Shown in pieces: positions 49,506 through 58,045 of a DNA stretch of 64,000 bases. The number at the start of each line of letters is the position of its first letter. Positions within the stretch are counted from its first letter, which is position 1. The translations under genes were made by a program, and so were the position numbers. The notes under the pieces were generated by a model that was given only the letters and a program-made list of their open reading frames with translations, did not search any database and was not told where the DNA came from. Where the stretch lies: the NCBI GenBank assembly GCA_910579515.1, contig CAJTUV010000011.1:28715-92714 (forward strand), in the 5' to 3' direction. Source of the DNA: an uncultured Hungatella sp. (lineage in GTDB: Bacteria; Bacillota; Clostridia; Lachnospirales; Lachnospiraceae).

Positions 49506-51887
49506 ATGAATATAAAATCACTGAAAATTTTGGAATACGACAAGATTGTCGCACAGCTGGAGGAATACGCTTCTTCGCCTCTAGGCAAGGCGCTGTGTAA
49601 GGAGCTTCTTCCGTCAACAAATCTTTATGAAATCCGTCAGGCACAGACTGAGACCACGGATGCCTTGACCAGAGTCCGGTTAAAGGGAGGCATTTCTTTT
49701 TCTGGACTCAAGGATGTAGGCGGATCTTTGAAGCGTTTGGAGGTAGGAAGCTCTTTGGGGATTTCAGAGCTGTTGTCTGTCAGTTCTCTGTTAACCATCT
49801 CTGCCAGAGCAAAGGCGTATGGAAGGCATGAAGAATCGGAGCTGCCAGATGATTCTTTAGAAGAAACCTTCCGTCTATTGGAGCCTTTAACTCCTCTAAA
49901 CAAAGAGATTCAGCGTTGTATTCTGTCTGAAGACGAGGTAAGCGACGACGCCAGCCCGGGACTTCACCGAGTGCGCCGTTCCATGAACGTTGTCAATGGC
50001 AGAATCCACTCTCAGTTAAATTCTCTTTTAAATTCTAACCGTACCTATCTGCAGGAGGCGATTGTCACCATGCGGGACGGGCGGTATTGCCTGCCTGTGA
50101 AGGCAGAACACAAAAACCAGGTTTCAGGCATGGTTCATGATCAATCTTCCACTGGCTCCACTTTATTCATTGAACCTATGGCTGTCATCCAGTTAAACAA
50201 TGAGCTTCGGGAATTGGAAATTCAGGAGAAAAAAGAAATTGAAGCCATTCTGGCCGATTTAAGCAATCAGGTAGCGCCTTATATGGAAGAAATCCATTTA
50301 AATCAGCAGCTTCTGACAAAGCTGGATTTCATTTTTGCCAAAGCCGCTTTGTCCAGACACTATAAATGCAGCGAACCCAAATTTAACACAGACGGATATT
50401 TAAATATCAAGGACGGACGCCACCCGCTTCTTGATCCAGCTAAAGTGGTTCCTATTAATATCCATCTTGGAAAAACGTTTGATCTTTTAGTGGTCACCGG
50501 CCCCAATACAGGAGGGAAAACCGTATCATTAAAAACTGTAGGGCTCTTTACCTTAATGGGCCAGGCAGGACTTCATATTCCTGCTTTTGACGGCTCTGAG
50601 CTGGCTGTGTTTGAAGAGGTTTTTGCAGATATCGGAGATGAACAGAGTATTGAGCAGAGCCTGAGTACCTTCTCTGCCCATATGACAAATATTGTGTCGA
50701 TTTTAAGCCAGGCAGACAGTCGCTCCCTGTGCCTGTTTGACGAGCTGGGAGCCGGTACCGATCCGACTGAGGGTGCGGCCCTGGCCATCTCTATACTGTC
50801 CTTTCTGCACAACATGAAATGCCGGGCCATGGCCACCACCCATTACAGCGAGTTAAAGGTATTCGCCTTAACCACTCCCGGGGTGGAAAATGCCTGCTGC
50901 GAGTTCAGTGTAGAAAATTTACAGCCAACGTATCGGCTGCTCATCGGTATTCCTGGCAAAAGTAATGCTTTTGCCATCTCTAAAAAACTAGGGCTTCCTG
51001 ATTTCCTCATTGACGACGCCAGAAAGCATCTGGAATCCAGCGACGAAACCTTTGAAGACTTACTGTCCCATCTGGAAGAAAGCAGAGTAATGATTGAAAA
51101 GGAACAAGAAGAAATCCGGGTTTACAAAGAGGAAGTGGCTCAGTTAAAAACCAGGCTGGCTCAAAAGGAAGAGAAGCTGGAAGAGCGGAAAAACAAATTA
51201 CTTCGTCAGGCCAACGAAGAAGCCCAGCGGATTCTTCGGGAAGCAAAAGAGACGGCCGATCAGACGATAAAAAATGTGAATCGTCTTGCTTCTTCCTCTG
51301 GCGTAAACAAAGAACTGGAGGCAGAACGCACTCGTCTTCGAGAGGCAATGGAGAAGGTGGATGGAAAACTTTCTTTAAAGGCAAAAGGGCCCAAAAAGAC
51401 CATATCTCCCAAAGCGCTTCGAGTTGGAGACAGCGTAAAAGTGTTATCCTTAAATCTTACAGGCACAGTCAGCACGCTGCCCAATGCCAAAGGGGACTTA
51501 TACGTACAAATGGGAATCCTGCGTTCTCAGGTAAATATTAAAGATTTAGAGTTGGTGGAAGAGGCGACTGTCAATGGACCTGGAGTTCCTATGGCAAAAG
51601 AAAAAACAGGAAGCGGCAAAATAAAAATGTCCAAATCCCTGTCTGTATCCCCTGAAGTCAATCTTATCGGAATGACCACGGACGAAGCGATCCCTGCCCT
51701 GGAAAAGTATCTTGATGACGCCTATCTTGCTCATCTTCCCCAGATACGTGTAGTTCATGGCAGGGGGACCGGAGCATTGCGAAATGCAGTCCACAAACGA
51801 CTAAAGAAATTAAACTACGTAAAAGAGTTCCGGTTAGGAGAATTTGGCGAAGGCGATGCCGGAGTAACCATTGTAGTATTTAAATAA
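49506..51887 (+). CDS. mutS2: Endonuclease MutS2
   Basis: The 793-residue protein has the MutS core and ATPase with Walker A VTGPNTGGKTVSLKT, ELGAGTDPTEGAALA (Walker B region) and STFSAHMTNI, a long coiled coil (about 515-640) and a C-terminal Smr nuclease domain with IRVVHGRGTGALRNAVH. It has no mismatch-recognition domain I, as usual for MutS2. In Firmicutes it acts on recombination intermediates and on collided ribosomes. It is followed after 17 bases by a two-component pair, probably co-transcribed. Confidence 0.97.
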   Translation: MNIKSLKILEYDKIVAQLEEYASSPLGKALCKELLPSTNLYEIRQAQTETTDALTRVRLKGGISFSGLKDVGGSLKRLEVGSSLGISELLSVSSLLTISARAKAYGRHEESELPDDSLEETFRLLEPLTPLNKEIQRCILSEDEVSDDASPGLHRVRRSMNVVNGRIHSQLNSLLNSNRTYLQEAIVTMRDGRYCLPVKAEHKNQVSGMVHDQSSTGSTLFIEPMAVIQLNNELRELEIQEKKEIEAILADLSNQVAPYMEEIHLNQQLLTKLDFIFAKAALSRHYKCSEPKFNTDGYLNIKDGRHPLLDPAKVVPINIHLGKTFDLLVVTGPNTGGKTVSLKTVGLFTLMGQAGLHIPAFDGSELAVFEEVFADIGDEQSIEQSLSTFSAHMTNIVSILSQADSRSLCLFDELGAGTDPTEGAALAISILSFLHNMKCRAMATTHYSELKVFALTTPGVENACCEFSVENLQPTYRLLIGIPGKSNAFAISKKLGLPDFLIDDARKHLESSDETFEDLLSHLEESRVMIEKEQEEIRVYKEEVAQLKTRLAQKEEKLEERKNKLLRQANEEAQRILREAKETADQTIKNVNRLASSSGVNKELEAERTRLREAMEKVDGKLSLKAKGPKKTISPKALRVGDSVKVLSLNLTGTVSTLPNAKGDLYVQMGILRSQVNIKDLELVEEATVNGPGVPMAKEKTGSGKIKMSKSLSVSPEVNLIGMTTDEAIPALEKYLDDAYLAHLPQIRVVHGRGTGALRNAVHKRLKKLNYVKEFRLGEFGEGDAGVTIVVFK

Positions 51888-51904
51888 AGTAAAGGAGGAA
51901 TGGC

Positions 51905-52621
51905 ATGGCGGAAAAGCAGAAGATTCTGATTGTTGACGATGATGCGAATATTGCAGAACTAATTTCGCTGTACCTGACAAAAGAATGTTACGAAACGAAA
52001 ATGGTATTTGATGGAGAGGAGGCTCTTCAGATTTTCCCAATCTTTCGCCCTAATCTCATCTTGCTGGACTTAATGCTTCCTGGAATCGACGGATATCAGG
52101 TATGCCGGGAATTAAGGGCCACTTCCCAGGTCCCTATCATTATGTTGTCCGCAAAGGGAGAAATCTTTGATAAAGTTCTTGGTTTGGAGCTGGGAGCGGA
52201 CGACTACATGATGAAACCTTTTGACTCAAAAGAGCTGGTGGCAAGAGTCAAAGCCGTCCTAAGAAGATTTCAGCCTCCTGTAGCTCCTGTACCGGCGGCT
52301 GTCCACGCAGATCAGCAAGGCGACTTTGTGGAATATCCAGATCTGCTGGTCAATCTGACAAATTACTCGGTGGTTTATCGTGGACGCTCTGTGGAAATGC
52401 CTCCTAAGGAACTGGAACTTCTATATTTCCTTGCCTCCTCCCCCAATCAGGTGTTTACCAGAGAACAGCTTTTAGACCATATCTGGGGATACGAATACAT
52501 TGGAGACACACGAACAGTAGACGTTCATATCAAGCGCCTGAGAGAGAAAATTAAAGATACTGAAAACTGGGCGTTGAGCACAGTCTGGGGAATCGGATAT
52601 AAGTTCGAGGTAAAGAGATGA
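51905..52621 (+). CDS. OmpR/PhoB-family response regulator
   Basis: The 238-residue product has a receiver domain (ILIVDDDANIAELI, phospho-Asp in LLDLMLPGIDG, Thr/Ser switch IIMLSAKGE, Lys in YMMKPFDSKEL) and a winged-helix OmpR domain ending TRTVDVHIKRLREKI and VWGIGYKFEV. ATG follows AAAGGAGGAATGGC. The stop overlaps the kinase start (ATGA). It is the DNA-binding output for the sensor; target genes are unknown. Confidence 0.95.
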   Translation: MAEKQKILIVDDDANIAELISLYLTKECYETKMVFDGEEALQIFPIFRPNLILLDLMLPGIDGYQVCRELRATSQVPIIMLSAKGEIFDKVLGLELGADDYMMKPFDSKELVARVKAVLRRFQPPVAPVPAAVHADQQGDFVEYPDLLVNLTNYSVVYRGRSVEMPPKELELLYFLASSPNQVFTREQLLDHIWGYEYIGDTRTVDVHIKRLREKIKDTENWALSTVWGIGYKFEVKR

Positions 52622-54021
52622 CCCACTCCCTTTATTATAAGTTTATACTTGGATATCTGGTCTTTGGTCTCCTTGGTTTTGTCACCATTGCCGCAGTTTC
52701 TTCCGATATGACTTACCAGTTCTTAGTGGAGACAAAATCTGAAGCCTTGTATGATGAGGCTAATTTATTGGCGTCTTCTTACAGTGGCGTTTACCGTGGA
52801 CAATATTTGGATTTAGATTATGTACAGCCTCAGATGGAGGCCGTGGCAAAATATCTCCACAGCGAAATCTGGATTGTAAACAATCGCGGGTCTGTAATAG
52901 CAGATAGCAGCCATCTCCATACCGCTTCTTTGATTGAGGGATTTGATCCTACCTTTACAGGAAATAAGTCCTATAATATCAGCAATTATTATGACAGCTT
53001 TTCTTATGATGTGTTAAGCGTGTCTGCTCCAATTACAGGGAATTACCGGACCTATGGGTATGTTTTAATTCACATGCCCATCAGCGAGATCCAGGATACG
53101 GTAAACGGTTTTTTAAACATCCTCTATATCTCCTCCGGAATTATTTTCGGGCTGTCCCTGATTATTCTCCTGGTATTTACAACCACAGTTTATTTTCCTT
53201 TAAAGAAGATCACAGCCGCTGCCACTCAGTATGCAGAAGGGAATTTAAAGCATAAGCTGACTCTCCACACCCAGGATGAGATGGGATATCTGGCCGCAAC
53301 TTTGAATTTTATGTCTGATGAGTTAGACAAAATAGAAGAATACCAGAAAAATTTTATTGCAAATGTCTCCCACGATTTCCGCTCTCCTCTCACCTCTATC
53401 AAGGGATATTTAGAGGCCATTTTAGACGGAACCATTTCACCGGATATGCAGGAAAAATATCTTACCAGAGTAATCTCAGAGACGGAACGTCTGAATAAAT
53501 TAACTCAGGGGCTTCTGACTCTGGACACTTTAGACAGCAAAGGATATTTATCCAGAAATAATTTTGATATCAACCGGGTGATCAAAGATACTGCCGCTTC
53601 CTTTGAAGGCACATGCAATACCAAAAACATTGTAATTGATCTGACATTTTCAGAGCCTATTACCATGGTATATGCAGATTTGGGAAAGATTCAGCAGGTA
53701 CTGTACAATCTCATTGACAATGCAATCAAATTCAGCCATCCAGACTCTGTGATTTACATACAGGTTACAGTCAAATATGAAAAAGTTTTTGTGTCTGTCA
53801 AGGATACTGGAGTGGGAATCCCAAAAGGCAGTCTGAAAAAAATCTGGGAACGATTTTATAAATCAGATCCTTCCAGAGGAAAAGATAAACGAGGAACCGG
53901 ACTTGGATTATCCATTGTAAAAGAAATCATTCAAAATCATGGGGAAACCATTGATGTAGTCAGTACAGAAGATGTAGGAACAGAGTTTATCTTTACTCTG
54001 CCGCGGGCCGCAAATCCATAA
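52618..54021 (+). CDS. Membrane sensor histidine kinase
   Basis: The 467-residue kinase has two membrane helices (about 8-30 and 165-190) around an outer sensor of 130 residues, a HAMP linker (PLKKITAAATQYAEGNLKHKL), the HisKA box FIANVSHDFRSPLTSIKG with the phospho-His, and the HATPase domain with NLIDNAIKFSH (N box), VKDTGVGIPKG (G1) and GTGLGLSIVKEI (G2). It pairs with the regulator whose stop it overlaps. The outer domain has no recognisable ligand motif. Confidence 0.95.
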   Translation: MTHSLYYKFILGYLVFGLLGFVTIAAVSSDMTYQFLVETKSEALYDEANLLASSYSGVYRGQYLDLDYVQPQMEAVAKYLHSEIWIVNNRGSVIADSSHLHTASLIEGFDPTFTGNKSYNISNYYDSFSYDVLSVSAPITGNYRTYGYVLIHMPISEIQDTVNGFLNILYISSGIIFGLSLIILLVFTTTVYFPLKKITAAATQYAEGNLKHKLTLHTQDEMGYLAATLNFMSDELDKIEEYQKNFIANVSHDFRSPLTSIKGYLEAILDGTISPDMQEKYLTRVISETERLNKLTQGLLTLDTLDSKGYLSRNNFDINRVIKDTAASFEGTCNTKNIVIDLTFSEPITMVYADLGKIQQVLYNLIDNAIKFSHPDSVIYIQVTVKYEKVFVSVKDTGVGIPKGSLKKIWERFYKSDPSRGKDKRGTGLGLSIVKEIIQNHGETIDVVSTEDVGTEFIFTLPRAANP

Positions 54022-54043
54022 AAAAGCCCGCAGCATATTTTTT
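54003..54043 (+). terminator. Terminator overlapping the kinase stop codon
   Basis: GCGGGC (54003-54008) pairs with GCCCGC (54026-54031), followed by ATATTTTTT. The first arm is inside the kinase coding end, and the U-run abuts the ridA stop on the other strand. It would close the mutS2-regulator-kinase transcript. Confidence 0.75.
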
Positions 54044-54422
54044 AAACTTCCTCAATATAAGCGATTGCCTCTATCTCACAAAGCACACCCTTTGGCAACG
54101 TCTTCACAGCCACACAGGATCTGGCCGGACAGCTTACAAAATAAGTTTCATACACTTTGTTAAATTCTCCAAAATCACCCATATCTGCTAAAAAGCAGGT
54201 GGTTTTTACCACTTTCTCCATGGAGGAGCCCGCCGCCTGTAAAACTGCCGCTACATTTTTACAGGACTGTTCGGCCTGTGTGGTAATCGTATCGCCTGCA
54301 ACCTCTCCGGTGGCCGGAACCACTGGAATTTGTCCAGAAGAAAATACCATGTTTCCTAAAATCATTCCCTGTGAATAAGGACCTATGGCTGCCGGAGCTT
54401 CTGTAGTTACAATCTTTTTCAT
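54042..54422 (-). CDS. ridA: RidA family enamine/imine deaminase
   Basis: The 126-residue protein matches RidA (YjgF): AIGPYSQGMILGNMVFSSGQIPVVPATGE near the start, VVKTTCFLADMGDF in the middle and the catalytic arginine in PARSCVAVKTLPKG, ending EIEAIAYIE. RidA destroys reactive 2-aminoacrylate and related imines. ATG 54422 follows AGGAGGATGAAAG. It is 12 bases after the PRPP synthetase gene. Confidence 0.95.
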   Translation of the reverse strand: MKKIVTTEAPAAIGPYSQGMILGNMVFSSGQIPVVPATGEVAGDTITTQAEQSCKNVAAVLQAAGSSMEKVVKTTCFLADMGDFGEFNKVYETYFVSCPARSCVAVKTLPKGVLCEIEAIAYIEEV

Positions 54423-54433
54423 CTTTCATCCTC

Positions 54434-55609
54434 CTAAATCTTATTTCTGTATGCATTCAGCAATCTGTTTATCCTTTTTGTTGGATTCAGCAAATCACTT
54501 AAAGAAGCATCATGGTTTAAGTTATCAATAATCAAAGCAATGTATTTGCTCATGTCTACATTAATATAATACGGTTTTGCCAAAAGCTCTGGGGTCTGAT
54601 ATACCAGGTTCGTCGTCAGAATCCGATCCAGCAGCCCGTTTTCATAATACTGGTCAAACATAGACAGCCCATTGGTAAAGAGGCCGAAGGTCGCACAGAT
54701 AAATACTTTTCTTGCCTTTCTTCTCTTTAGCTCTTTCGCCACATCCAGCATGCTTTCTCCAGAGGAAATCATATCGTCAATAATTAAAACATCTTTTCCA
54801 GCCACGTCTGATCCCAAAAATTCATGAGCCACGATCGGATTTCTTCCATCTACAATACATGTATAATCTCTGCGTTTATAGAACATTCCCATGTCCAGCC
54901 CCAAAACATTGGCAAAGTAAACTGCACGGCTCATTCCGCCTTCGTCTGGACTGATCACCATCATATGATCGCTGTCAATCTGCAGCTCTTTCTCTGTCTT
55001 CAGAAGGTATTTAATAAATTGGTAAATCGGCTGTACGGTCTCAAATCCTTTTAAAGGAATTGCATTCTGAACCCGAGGATCATGAGCGTCAAAGGTAATA
55101 ATATTCTCTACCCCCATGCTCATCAGTTCCTGAAGGGCCAGGGCGCAGTCTAAAGATTCCCTGCCAGAGCGTTTATGCTGTCTGCCTTCGTATAAGAACG
55201 GCATTATCACATTGATTCTGCGGGCCTTACCGGCTGCGGCTGCAATAATCCGCTTTAAGTCCTGAAAATGGTCGTCCGGCGACATATGATTTGTCATGCC
55301 GCATAAAGAATAAGTCAAACTATAATTACATACATCCACCATAATATATAAATCATCGCCGCGGACAGATTCTTCTATTGTTCCCTTTGCCTCACCAGAT
55401 CCAAAGCGAGGCGTCTTTGTATTTAAAATATAAGAATCTCTCTGATAGCCTGCAAATGCGATGGTAGACTTATGCTCACTTTCTCTTTCATGTCTCCAGA
55501 TTACCAGATAGTTATTTACCTTTTGTCCAAGCTCCATACAGCTTTTAAGCGGTACCAACCCCAGAGGGCCTACAGGAATTGTCTCAATGGTTTTCTCTTC
55601 GTATATCAT
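54434..55609 (-). CDS. Ribose-phosphate pyrophosphokinase, long form
   Basis: The 391-residue protein is a PRPP synthetase: RINVIMPFLYEGRQHKRSGRESLDC (active-site loop), IITFDAHDPRVQNA and the PRPP-binding motif DVLIIDDMISSGESM. It is about 75 residues longer than the usual Prs of 315 residues, with an N-terminal extension and an altered loop, a form known in some Clostridia. It makes PRPP from ribose-5-phosphate and ATP. ATG 55609 follows GGAGGAAAACC. Whether it is the only copy in the genome cannot be seen. Confidence 0.9.
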   Translation of the reverse strand: MIYEEKTIETIPVGPLGLVPLKSCMELGQKVNNYLVIWRHERESEHKSTIAFAGYQRDSYILNTKTPRFGSGEAKGTIEESVRGDDLYIMVDVCNYSLTYSLCGMTNHMSPDDHFQDLKRIIAAAAGKARRINVIMPFLYEGRQHKRSGRESLDCALALQELMSMGVENIITFDAHDPRVQNAIPLKGFETVQPIYQFIKYLLKTEKELQIDSDHMMVISPDEGGMSRAVYFANVLGLDMGMFYKRRDYTCIVDGRNPIVAHEFLGSDVAGKDVLIIDDMISSGESMLDVAKELKRRKARKVFICATFGLFTNGLSMFDQYYENGLLDRILTTNLVYQTPELLAKPYYINVDMSKYIALIIDNLNHDASLSDLLNPTKRINRLLNAYRNKI

Positions 55610-55688
55610 GGTTTTCCTCCATACTCTATGCAGTTTTTTACTGACAACATTTCCTTTATAACATTATGTATTAAAATAGTCAATATTA

Positions 55689-56669
55689 TCAATGTATTTT
55701 TGTGCGAATATCCTCCCCATACAGAGGAATAATGGAATATTTGCTTATAATCCTGGAGGAGATTCGGTCAGAATACGAATCCCTCAACATAGTCAGTGAC
55801 AGATTTGTGGAAATAATAGTGCTTTTATTTCTCAGCAGGCGTTCATTAATACAGTAAAACAGTTGAGACGAGACAAACGTATTATTTAATTCCGTACCCA
55901 GATCATCGATAATCAGCAAATCGCAGTCCAGAATATACTGGTACATATCACGCATTTCGTCTTCAGTCTCATAATGAAACTTATTCTTTGAAAAGATGTC
56001 AAATAAGTCGTTGGAAGATAAATAAATAACTGACTGATAACGGTCGATCAGCGCCTTGGCAATGCAGTTGGTTAAAAAAGTCTTTCCTACGCCAGTGCTC
56101 CCTGTAAAAATCAGATTACCTCCCTTCTCCTCAAAATGTTCCACATATTCCTGACACCATCCATACACCTGTCTCATATAATCTCGTACTGTCATGTGTA
56201 TTTCTGCAATAATCTTTTGAGCGTCATAAAACGAAAAAGAAAAGGTGGAGAAGTTCTCCTTTTCCAGTATTTCTTTTATGTTAGACTGAGCATACAGAAG
56301 CTGAATCTCTTCTTTTTTAAAACAGCGGCATTTCTGTCCCTCTCGATATCCTGTGTCTTCACATTCCGGGCAGTAGAAATGCATCTCCATGTAATCTGAA
56401 GGAAAGCCATATGCTGTTAGAAGAACCTCTTTCTGCTCTCTTAAGTCTTCAATCCGCCCTTTTAGCTCCTCTCTGGCATTGGGATATCCCTCTAATAATT
56501 TTCGGGCGCACATCACAGCCTGGGAACTGATTTCATCCTCAATCTGTTTTATCTGAGGAATCTTTTCATAAACCTTCTGTCTGCATAAATCCTGCCTATG
56601 CTTATCATCTATCTGCCGTTGGCTGTATATACGCATAATGGTATTGTACTGAGAATTGCTTAGGGCCAT
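55689..56669 (-). CDS. DnaI/DnaC-like helicase loader ATPase
   Basis: The 326-residue protein has an N-terminal helical part, a zinc motif (CPECEDTG and CRCFKK, about 100-120) and an AAA+ domain with Walker A FTGSTGVGKTFLTN, Walker B LLIIDDLGTE and the sensor-1 region TIISTNLSL. This is the DnaC/DnaI helicase loader type. It follows the DnaD-like gene by 15 bases; together they make the primosome loading pair. ATG 56669 follows TCAGGAGGAAAT. Confidence 0.93.
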   Translation of the reverse strand: MALSNSQYNTIMRIYSQRQIDDKHRQDLCRQKVYEKIPQIKQIEDEISSQAVMCARKLLEGYPNAREELKGRIEDLREQKEVLLTAYGFPSDYMEMHFYCPECEDTGYREGQKCRCFKKEEIQLLYAQSNIKEILEKENFSTFSFSFYDAQKIIAEIHMTVRDYMRQVYGWCQEYVEHFEEKGGNLIFTGSTGVGKTFLTNCIAKALIDRYQSVIYLSSNDLFDIFSKNKFHYETEDEMRDMYQYILDCDLLIIDDLGTELNNTFVSSQLFYCINERLLRNKSTIISTNLSLTMLRDSYSDRISSRIISKYSIIPLYGEDIRTKIH

Positions 56670-56683
56670 ATTTCCTCCTGACT

Positions 56684-57772
56684 CTATGGTGTCTCCAAAC
56701 GCTGCTTCAGGCGCTCCAGAACCATCCCATCGTAATCCGTATTGCGTTGTTCAAAGTTATGAAACTGGTTCTTTACTGTTTTAGGGGCGACCGGTTGGCC
56801 CTGCTTTTGAAGCTTCTTGTTTTCCCGCTTTTCATCCAGATTCTTCACATCCTCCATCCTTAAAACCCCTGCCTTTTTCCATTCAGACAAGATTTTATCT
56901 GCGTAAGAAAAGCTGGGAGTATGGGTAGCCCTTAATGTTCTCCCACAGGCTTCCAGTACAAGTTCTTTTGTAAATCCCCATTCCTGGAACCAGCGGCGAA
57001 TCATCGTCAGCTCTGCATCACCTGGTCTTCGCTCATTTAATCCAAAAGCTTTCATCACAGCAAACGCCTCGTTGGAAAAAGACGCGGTGTGCTGTTTTGC
57101 CCTGTCTACTGTACAGATCTTCTTCTCATGCCAGTCCAGGGCCACAGTCTCCAGATAGCGGATGCTGTAATGGCCTCCCTGGACGCAATACTCCACCAGA
57201 TATTCCAAAAGTTCTACTGGCAATTTCAGTGCATCATACAGGTACGCAAACACTTCACACTCTCTGGGAGTAAATACTTTGTTCATATATTTCTGTGATA
57301 TGTACAGAAGCTGCGTAAAATCTTCCTCTTCTGCCAGCCGGCTTACCTGTTCTGGAGTATAAAGGGGACGCTGCTTTGTTTTTTCAGGCTCTTCTACCGC
57401 TAAATTCTTTTTGGGAACAGATTCGCCGCTATCCGCAGGTTTGTTTTCAATAGCAGCTTTCTTCTGAGCGCCTGTCTCCTTTGGAACAGCTGGCTCCTTT
57501 TGAGAAGACGGCTCCTTTTGAATTGCCGACTCCTTTTGAACAGTTTCCTCCTGAATCAACACCCCCTGCCGCTGCCAATAATTAACTGCCCGCTTTATGT
57601 CAGACTCTGTATGGTTCAACGCGTCCGCCATCTCGGTTACAGTAATTTCCCGTCCCTGATGCCGCGCCAAATAAAGGTATACTTTTACATACTCGCCATT
57701 GGCGCTTGTCATATAGCGGTCAATAAACTCATTAGACACTATCGTTGCATTTACCTCAAATTTATTCTTCAT
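56684..57772 (-). CDS. DnaD/DnaB-type primosome protein
   Basis: The 362-residue product has an N-terminal winged helix (FIDRYMTSANGEYVKVYLYLARHQG, ADALNHTESDIKRAVNYWQRQGVL), a central low-complexity stretch with 6-residue repeats around QKE (about 85-125) and a DnaD domain at the C-terminus (PRECEVFAYLYDALKLPVELLEYLVEYCV, YIR-like EWGFTKELVLEACGRT). DnaD/DnaB proteins load helicase with DnaI at origins and restart sites. Start at ATG 57772 or GTG 57778. The region upstream holds DnaA boxes. Confidence 0.9.
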   Translation of the reverse strand: MKNKFEVNATIVSNEFIDRYMTSANGEYVKVYLYLARHQGREITVTEMADALNHTESDIKRAVNYWQRQGVLIQEETVQKESAIQKEPSSQKEPAVPKETGAQKKAAIENKPADSGESVPKKNLAVEEPEKTKQRPLYTPEQVSRLAEEEDFTQLLYISQKYMNKVFTPRECEVFAYLYDALKLPVELLEYLVEYCVQGGHYSIRYLETVALDWHEKKICTVDRAKQHTASFSNEAFAVMKAFGLNERRPGDAELTMIRRWFQEWGFTKELVLEACGRTLRATHTPSFSYADKILSEWKKAGVLRMEDVKNLDEKRENKKLQKQGQPVAPKTVKNQFHNFEQRNTDYDGMVLERLKQRLETP

Positions 57773-57778
57773 ATCCAC

Positions 57779-58045
57779 TCTTCACCCTGTCTTTCTATCC
57801 CTATCTTCATAATACCACAGGTTTTTCCAAAAGAAAATAGGCGGTATTTTTCCACTGGCAAATTGTGGATAATGTGGATAATGTAGATTACTCGTCCCAA
57901 TAATCGTAAAATTTTTGTCGAAGTCTGGAAAAACGCTCATAAACCAAGGGATTTTAAGTTCATAAATGCAAATCTCTATAAATCAAGAAATCCACATAGC
58001 ACTTCGACAACAAATGTTGAAAACTATGTGGATAATGTGGATAAC
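57779..58045. promoter_or_regulatory. DnaA-box and Spo0A-box region between dnaD-like gene and murC
   Basis: Four perfect DnaA boxes TGTGGATAA occur as two directly abutting pairs, 57864-57881 and 58027-58044; a third in-register imperfect box TGTAGATTA follows the first pair. Between the pairs lie two inverted sites TTGTCGAA(GT) at 57915-57924 and 58001-58010, identical to the Spo0A box consensus. Two more perfect DnaA boxes are in murC (58365-58373, and 58621-58629 reversed). The region thus binds DnaA and perhaps Spo0A; it may control the primosome operon or be part of an origin. Confidence 0.8.
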
